From NCBI RefSeq assembly GCF_016307205.1, contig NZ_JAEIJD010000014.1:1-56365 (forward strand): a stretch of DNA of 56,365 nucleotides. The letters run 5' to 3'. Below, one piece after another: positions 51,708 to 56,365 of this stretch (position 1 is its first letter; each line of letters starts with the position of its first letter). Both the position numbers and the translations under genes were made by a program. The stretch is from Pontibaca salina (GTDB lineage: Bacteria; Pseudomonadota; Alphaproteobacteria; Rhodobacterales; Rhodobacteraceae). A model generated the notes under the pieces. The model was not told the DNA's origin, did not search any database, and saw nothing but the letters and a program-made list of their open reading frames with translations.

Positions 51708-52230
51708 ATGGAAACACCAAACTTGGCCGCCATCCGGGCGCTTCGCCCCGCTCGGAACAAGGGGCGCACCGTCGGTCAGAAACGACCGTTGAAGCCACAG
51801 CACCTATGGGCAAGTCGCGTACGTCTTGAGCTCGCGGCGAACCATCGCGACCTTGCGCTGTTCAACATGGCCATCGATAGCAAGTTGCGAGGCTGCGATC
51901 TGGTCAAGATGAAGGTGATCGACATTATGGCGTCTGGTCAGATCAAGAGCCGGGCGTCCGTCTTGCAGAGCAAAGCCCGAAAATCAGTCCGTCTTGGGGT
52001 TTCAGAAGGCACTCGAGCCTCGGTCGCGAAGTGGATGCAGGACCCGCTGATGATTGGGTCCGAATATCTCTGGCCGGGACGGTTCCCCGAGCGCCTGCAC
52101 ATCTCGACGCGCAAATACGCCCGAATGGTGCGCGGCTGGGTTTCTGCAATCGGGCGGGAGTGCTCCGCCTACGGCACACACTCGATGCGGCGGAGGAAGG
52201 TCACCCAGACTTCCAAGAAAAAGGGCAACC
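51708..52230 (+). pseudogene. Truncated tyrosine recombinase/integrase
   Basis: Starts well (GGAGGAG before ATG 51708) and encodes the N-terminal and first catalytic part of a phage-type integrase: KPQHLWASRVRLELAANHRD, LALFNMAIDSKLRGCDLVKM with the first catalytic arginine, and YGTHSMRRRKVTQTSKKKGN with the H-x-x-R box. The expected LLGHT and YLG tyrosine motifs never come; after NLRAA the sequence becomes an unrelated minus-strand MFS fragment. So the enzyme lacks its nucleophile and is dead. Confidence 0.8.
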
Positions 52231-52466
52231 TACGTGCAGCCCATCGCCGCCAGCACACCGGTCATGGCAATATAGATGGGTGGTCACAGGCGGGCATACA
52301 GCCTGTGACCCAAAAGGACCGCCACTGCCGGCGACGCAAGCGCGATGTAGTAGGTCACGCTCGCGGCACTGCACGAGACGACGAACGCCTGTTCCATTGC
52401 CATTAGCAAAGCTGAAAATGAGTGCAGAGTGCCAAGTATGAACGACAGCAACGCGACGCCCAACAC
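52231..52466 (-). pseudogene. MFS transporter N-terminal fragment
   Basis: The minus strand encodes MLGVALLSFILGTLHSFSAL and further helix-rich sequence to LLGHRLYARL, then TGA (52284-52286), and continues in frame as PPIYIAMTGVLAAMGCT before another stop. This looks like the first three helices of a major facilitator carrier with a stop mutation, abutting the truncated integrase. Confidence 0.6.
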
Positions 52467-52490
52467 CGGCTGTTTCGGGGTCTACGACGT

Positions 52491-53246
52491 TCATTTTCGA
52501 CGGGATTCTATGAAATCCTTGAGCGCCTTCTGGGTGCCTTCCGAGCGGAAGCAATCGGAATCATAGGCTTCCTCAAGGGTTAGGACCGAAGCAAAATCCG
52601 CATCCGCTGCCATATAGAAAGACCGCTTAATATTGCGTAGGCCGCGTTCGGGAAATGCCGCAATCCGTTCGGCCATCTCGCGCGCAACAGGCTCAAGCTG
52701 ATCGTCCGCGACCACCCGGCTAACCAGACCTACGCGCAGGGAGGCATCGGCATCGAGCATGTCGGTGCTCAGGGCCATGTCCATGGCGACACTCAGGCCA
52801 ACCATTCTGGTCAGCAACCAGGTCAGGCCGCCGGTTGGGCTGAACCCCATATAGGCATCCGGCAGGCCCAGTTTTGCGGATTTTCCAGCGATGCGGATGT
52901 CGCACATCAGCGCCACCTCCAGCCCGCCGCCCAACGCAAAGCCGTTGATCGCCCCGATGATCGGCTTGTCCAGCGACAGCGCCTCGCGGGCGAGAGCCTG
53001 GTAAAGGGATGCGGCCTTGCCAAACTCCGCCTCGGTCATCTTGTCCATGGCCTTGATGTCGGCACCCACACTGAAGGCCCTGCCGGTGCCGGTTAGGACC
53101 AGCACCCTGACATCTGCATTCGTCTTGGCATCACGAAACAGATGGCGCAGCTCTTCAAGATCCGGAATGTCAAACGCGTTGAGCGCCTCGGGCCGATCGA
53201 TCACCGCCCATAGAACACCGTTGTTGAGCTCTTGTTTAATGGCCAT
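52491..53246 (-). CDS. Enoyl-CoA hydratase/isomerase family protein
   Basis: A 251-residue crotonase-fold enzyme. The first oxyanion-hole region is FSVGADIKAMDKM and the second is NGFALGGGLEVALMCDIRIA, followed by KLGLPDAYMGFSPTGGLTWL. At the positions usually held by the two catalytic glutamates the sequence has A and F/P-type variation, so it may not be a standard hydratase. AAGGAGA precedes the ATG at 53246. The gene follows a PaaK-type CoA ligase by 13 bases, so both act in one acyl-CoA pathway. Confidence 0.9.
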   Translation of the reverse strand: MAIKQELNNGVLWAVIDRPEALNAFDIPDLEELRHLFRDAKTNADVRVLVLTGTGRAFSVGADIKAMDKMTEAEFGKAASLYQALAREALSLDKPIIGAINGFALGGGLEVALMCDIRIAGKSAKLGLPDAYMGFSPTGGLTWLLTRMVGLSVAMDMALSTDMLDADASLRVGLVSRVVADDQLEPVAREMAERIAAFPERGLRNIKRSFYMAADADFASVLTLEEAYDSDCFRSEGTQKALKDFIESRRK

Positions 53247-53259
53247 GGTGCTTTCTCCT

Positions 53260-54591
53260 TCAGATTGGATAATTGCGCAGAACGCGTTTGGTTTTATGTT
53301 CCGAGGCAATTGTCCCTTGTCTGACAAGCGCGACTCGCACAGCGAATGCAGCTTTGCGGCTGACCAGCGCTTCGGTCTCTCTGACCAGCGATTCATGCTC
53401 TGAATGCGGTATGTCGTGGGCAACCTCGGCAATCAGGCGCGGCGCGTAGTCAAACGGCGGCGGTGAATCGAGAGCAATCTGGAACTCGCCCGTCAGGCGC
53501 GGCAGCAGATCGTGTAAGACATCCTGCACGGCCGTGGGGAAGATGTTCACGCCCTTGACCACGAACATGTCGTCGCTGCGCCCTTGTGTGTGAAATCGAA
53601 GCCCAGTGCGCCCGCAGGCACAGCGGCTGGTCTTGATCTCGACGAAATCATGGCTGCGCAACCGCAGCAATGGCGAGGCTTGACGCCTGATCGACGTGTA
53701 GACCAGTTCGCCTTTTTCGCCGTCACGCATGGGTTTGACCGCACCGGTATCAGGGTCGATCAACTCGGGGATCACATAGCCCTGGCCGCAGAAATGCATG
53801 CCGTCATGATGTTCGCATTCAGCGCTCTGGCAGCCAAGTTCGGCAATGCCGTAGAGATCATGGGTGCTCATGCCCCACAAGTTTTCGATCTTCTGCCGAT
53901 ATCCCGGCACCTGCAGCCCTGCCTCGCCCGAGAAGAAGCCCTTCCTGATGTTCAGGCTCAGCGGATCGATACCGGCCTCGGCCGCGACATGGGCGAGCCG
54001 CACGGCATAGGACGGCGTCGAATAGAGGCATTTGTCGCCGGGAATGTCGGCAAACATGTCCAGCAGCGCGCGTGATTTCCCGACCCCATAGGCCAAGACG
54101 GTGGCGCCAAGATGTTCGAACGCCATGTGGTCCATAACCCCGCCGGCGTAGATCGAGTAATTGAAACAGTTCAGCACCAGATCGCCGGGGCGGCAGCCCA
54201 GTATCCAAAGCGCGCGCGCGCCCATTTCGCTATAGGCTTGGACATCTTCGCGGGTCCAACCGATAAGCATGGGTTTTCCCGACGTGCCACCGGTGCCGAC
54301 CATCCGCACAATATCAGACCTTGGCGCACATTGATGCGGACCGATCAACGCCCCCTCGCGCTGTGCCCGCGCCAGATCCTTTTTCTCGGTGAACGGCACC
54401 TGTTCCAACGCTTCGTGGCAGGTGATGTCGCCGGGCCGGATCCCTGCAGCGTCAAGTTTTGCGCGGTAATAATCGGATTTCGCGTATAAATATTCGATCT
54501 GTCGGGCCAGAAGCGGCGCTTCGAAATGGCGCAACTCTTCTTCCTGCAGGGTTTCGATGTCGATGTTCCAGAAATCACCATCCATGGCCAT
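53260..54591 (-). CDS. Phenylacetate-CoA ligase family (PaaK-like) enzyme
   Basis: A 443-residue AMP-forming CoA ligase. The ATP-binding loop is VGTGGTSGKPMLIGWT, FFSGEAGLQVPGYR and DLYGIAELG follow, and a cysteine-rich stretch (CQSAECEHHDGMHFC) is typical of PaaK-like proteins. SHDFVEIKTSRCACGRTG and GRSDDMFVVKGVNIFPTAVQ form the late motifs, with a C-terminal domain from about 350. The substrate is an aryl or short acyl acid; it cannot be fixed from sequence. It is the first gene of a two-gene operon with the crotonase and is divergent from a LysR regulator. Confidence 0.93.
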   Translation of the reverse strand: MAMDGDFWNIDIETLQEEELRHFEAPLLARQIEYLYAKSDYYRAKLDAAGIRPGDITCHEALEQVPFTEKKDLARAQREGALIGPHQCAPRSDIVRMVGTGGTSGKPMLIGWTREDVQAYSEMGARALWILGCRPGDLVLNCFNYSIYAGGVMDHMAFEHLGATVLAYGVGKSRALLDMFADIPGDKCLYSTPSYAVRLAHVAAEAGIDPLSLNIRKGFFSGEAGLQVPGYRQKIENLWGMSTHDLYGIAELGCQSAECEHHDGMHFCGQGYVIPELIDPDTGAVKPMRDGEKGELVYTSIRRQASPLLRLRSHDFVEIKTSRCACGRTGLRFHTQGRSDDMFVVKGVNIFPTAVQDVLHDLLPRLTGEFQIALDSPPPFDYAPRLIAEVAHDIPHSEHESLVRETEALVSRKAAFAVRVALVRQGTIASEHKTKRVLRNYPI

Positions 54592-54659
54592 GCCTCATGC
54601 AACGAGTATCGATGTTGCTCATCAAATCAAATGCTGGGCGTTTGTGCAGATTGAAAATT

Positions 54660-54681
54660 CTCATCTTTGGCATACGATGAG
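54660..54681. promoter_or_regulatory. Candidate LysR operator
   Basis: Inverted repeat CTCATC (54660-54665) and GATGAG (54676-54681) with ten bases between, just before the lysR start and within the 93-base divergent gap to the CoA ligase gene. It may be the autoregulatory site of the LysR protein. It overlaps the ribosome binding site. Confidence 0.35.
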
Positions 54682-54684
54682 GTT

Positions 54685-55587
54685 ATGGATCACTTGAGTC
54701 GTACCCTTCCACCGCTGCGCGCATTGATCGCCTTTGAGGCGGCAGCGCGATGCGGCAGTTTCACCGCCGCCGCGCGTGAGCTGAATGTCAGCCAGCCTGC
54801 GGTCAGCCGTCAGGTCAGGTCGCTGGAGGATGCGCTCGGTGTTGCAGTCTTCGCTCGCGAACATCGGCGTGTCGTGCTGACCGGCGCCGGAAAGATCTAT
54901 TTTGACGCAGTGACATCCGGGTTCGCCAGAATCGTGGAAGGGGGGCGGGAGGTTGCGCAGGCCTATCAACCCAATCGCGTGACCATCTACGCCAATTACG
55001 GTCTGGCAACCTATTGGCTTATGCCGCGCCTGAGCGAGTATCAGGCGGCCAATCCCGAGGTGGATATCGCGGTGTGTACGCTTGAGTGCGAGCAACGGCT
55101 TTCCGACAGCGAACCGGAGATTGCCATTCGCTTTGGGGGCGGAAACTGGAGTGACGGAGATGTCAGGTTGCTGTTCAGGGAACGCAGCTTTCCTGTCTGC
55201 AGTCCCAGCTACCTCGATGGCAGGGCGCCGATCCGATCGGTGGCGGATCTGCTACAGCATCAGCTCTTGAGGGTGCAAACTGATTACAAGCCCTGGCTTG
55301 ACTGGGTGGGGTTTTTTCGCGCATGTGGGCTGGCTGCCGGTCAACTTCGCGGCCCGACATACAACAATTACACGCTGGCCATTCAGGCTGCGATCGCCGG
55401 CAGAGGAATCGCAATCGGCTGGGACCAGATCCTGGACGACTACCTACAGCGCGACTGGCTTGTTCGACCGATTGAGCAAGTAGTCGCTACCGATCGAGGC
55501 TATTACATTGTCGCCAATCGCAAGGCGGGGTGGTGTGATGCGACCAAGGACGTGTTGGACTGGCTCAACGCCGGGTCCACCAAGTAA
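54685..55587 (+). CDS. LysR-family regulator (GcvA-like)
   Basis: A 300-residue transcription factor. The helix-turn-helix is SFTAAARELNVSQPAVSRQVRSLEDALGV split over about residues 25-54. The effector domain (about 90-300) has the GcvA-like pattern (EIAIRFGGGNWSDGDVRLLF and NNYTLAIQAAIAGRGIAIGW). The ATG at 54685 is preceded by GAGG; an earlier in-frame ATG adds six residues. It probably activates the divergent CoA ligase and crotonase genes in response to the acid or its CoA ester. Confidence 0.93.
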   Translation: MDHLSRTLPPLRALIAFEAAARCGSFTAAARELNVSQPAVSRQVRSLEDALGVAVFAREHRRVVLTGAGKIYFDAVTSGFARIVEGGREVAQAYQPNRVTIYANYGLATYWLMPRLSEYQAANPEVDIAVCTLECEQRLSDSEPEIAIRFGGGNWSDGDVRLLFRERSFPVCSPSYLDGRAPIRSVADLLQHQLLRVQTDYKPWLDWVGFFRACGLAAGQLRGPTYNNYTLAIQAAIAGRGIAIGWDQILDDYLQRDWLVRPIEQVVATDRGYYIVANRKAGWCDATKDVLDWLNAGSTK

Positions 55588-55958
55588 GCTCCGTTCTGAT
55601 CGACATGCTCGGCCCTAACCGGCCTTTCGGCTTCGGCCCAGTGCCGCATCGCAGCTTCCCCAGACCGGCCATTCGTCAATCGTGCAGCATTTTCGGGACC
55701 GAAGGTCGGCAGAGCGGACGAAGCCGACTTTGACTGGTTCTGATCGAACTGCTGATTTCGGCGCTTCGCTACATCGACAGACCTGAAATAACAATCCGTA
55801 GTCGCAGCGGTCAGCTGCAACGCCGCAGAAAGAGCGCTCTTTCTGTTAGCGGTGCCCGGAAGCATTATTCCGACCGCGCTAACCCCACATCACACCTTGG
55901 AGTTGAGCAACAACTTGCCTATGTTTTGTGCCAAGTGCGCGAATTTAAGGAATTTATA
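55588..55958. other. Intergenic stretch, no clear gene
   Basis: About 370 bases. Open frames on the minus strand here have no good start and look like antisense readings. No repeat or terminator of note was seen. Confidence 0.4.
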
Positions 55959-56345
55959 GTGTCCCGTTGGTCTGACGAATTTGAAAAACATCCCATACAC
56001 GAGCTATTGAATCAAGCTGACGAGTACCTGGAAACAGAAGTGGAAGACACGGACGCGGAGTTTGAGGACGAACGTCGACGACTGAAGAATGTGTTGGGCA
56101 ATCTGCGCGAAGTTGTAGCCGGATTGGACCCAGAGTTTTATCCCAAACAGTTTCTAGATCAAATTCACCAGCATTTCACTCCCCATGTGCTTGGGCAGCT
56201 TCAAGCCTATTCAGCCAACCCAGCTGTTGCCCAACTGCGCGCTGCGAACGACCAAGCGACAGCGCAGGTGGCTGACCTGCCACTGAACTTTCATCCATGC
56301 GGAACCGGAGCCCGTTGGGTTGATACGCCGATTGGCGCGATGTGA
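55959..56345 (+). CDS. 128-residue unknown acidic protein
   Basis: Starts with GTG at 55959, seven bases after AAGGA, giving MSRWSDEFEKHPIHELLNQA at the N-terminus. An upstream TTG at 55926 would add 11 residues. It is an acidic helical protein (YLETEVEDTDAEFEDERRRL then NLREVVAGLDPEFYPKQFLD), no signal or membrane helix, ending in FHPCGTGARWVDTPIGAM. No family was recognised. It appears complete within the window and faces away from the lysR gene. Confidence 0.65.
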   Translation: MSRWSDEFEKHPIHELLNQADEYLETEVEDTDAEFEDERRRLKNVLGNLREVVAGLDPEFYPKQFLDQIHQHFTPHVLGQLQAYSANPAVAQLRAANDQATAQVADLPLNFHPCGTGARWVDTPIGAM

Positions 56346-56365
56346 GCAACCGGCAGCGGCGCGGA

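Noticed and set aside
1-56365. tRNA, rRNA or CRISPR arrays
   Set aside because: No cloverleaf T-loop sequences, rRNA motifs or regularly spaced repeats were found when reading both strands.

Overview
The window looks like a chromosomal or large-replicon segment of an alphaproteobacterium of the Rhodobacteraceae/Roseobacter group. This rests on gene content: paired COG0523 GTPases with DUF1826 and DUF6525 genes, a MaeB-type malic enzyme, a PrpE-type ligase, a TRAP transporter, and a zinc ABC operon headed by a Fur-family gene. The coding style is moderately GC-rich. No rRNA, tRNA or CRISPR array was recognised.

Region by region. 0.3-3.4 kb: clade-3 catalase, MOSC-domain protein, DUF4189 secreted protein and a 57-residue unknown. 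3.9-12.4 kb (minus strand): secreted amidohydrolase and a 2189-residue glycine-repeat autotransporter. 12.7-20.1 kb: degenerate M48-like membrane protein, upp, maeB, prpE, a zinc-ribbon/MBL-fold protein and a 31-residue membrane peptide. 20.5-23.9 kb: four exported or membrane proteins of unknown role, one with a trypsin-like triad; two of them are divergent with overlapping start codons. 24.4-26.0 kb: HxlR regulator divergent from a methyltransferase. 26.1-30.8 kb (minus strand): TRAP transporter operon with an amidase and a 53-residue membrane protein. 31.3-37.5 kb: an exopolysaccharide locus (GH8 glucanase, HlyD-type protein, cellulose-synthase-like GT2), followed on the other strand by a small beta-barrel protein and a dCache-HAMP sensor without an output domain.

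37.6-52.5 kb is an accessory, partly decayed metal-homeostasis region. It holds a YcnI copper protein with copC remains, DUF6525, DUF1826, two CobW-type GTPases, a zinc ABC transporter, a Zur-like protein that has lost structural cysteines, a FecCD/FecE transporter with only half a binding protein, a NicO transporter, DUF1007, a truncated ZnuA, and a cation diffusion facilitator. Two Zur-box-like palindromes precede the zinc genes. Three related insertion-sequence ends, a broken tyrosine recombinase and an MFS fragment mark repeated insertion and loss. 52.5-55.6 kb: an enoyl-CoA hydratase and a PaaK-type CoA ligase opposite a LysR regulator, probably an acyl/aryl-acid degradation unit. The window ends with a 128-residue unknown.

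How the parts fit. The zinc genes form one tightly coupled minus-strand operon (Zur-like, 43-residue membrane protein, ATPase, permease, binding protein, two GTPases, DUF1826, DUF6525), consistent with zinc scavenging and delivery under low zinc. The most unusual points are the cysteine-less Zur-like protein behind an intact operator, the small membrane protein coupled into that operon, the head-to-head start-codon overlap at 22251, and the minimal glucan locus with its own beta-barrel. All functional calls are from reading the sequence; no searches were run.
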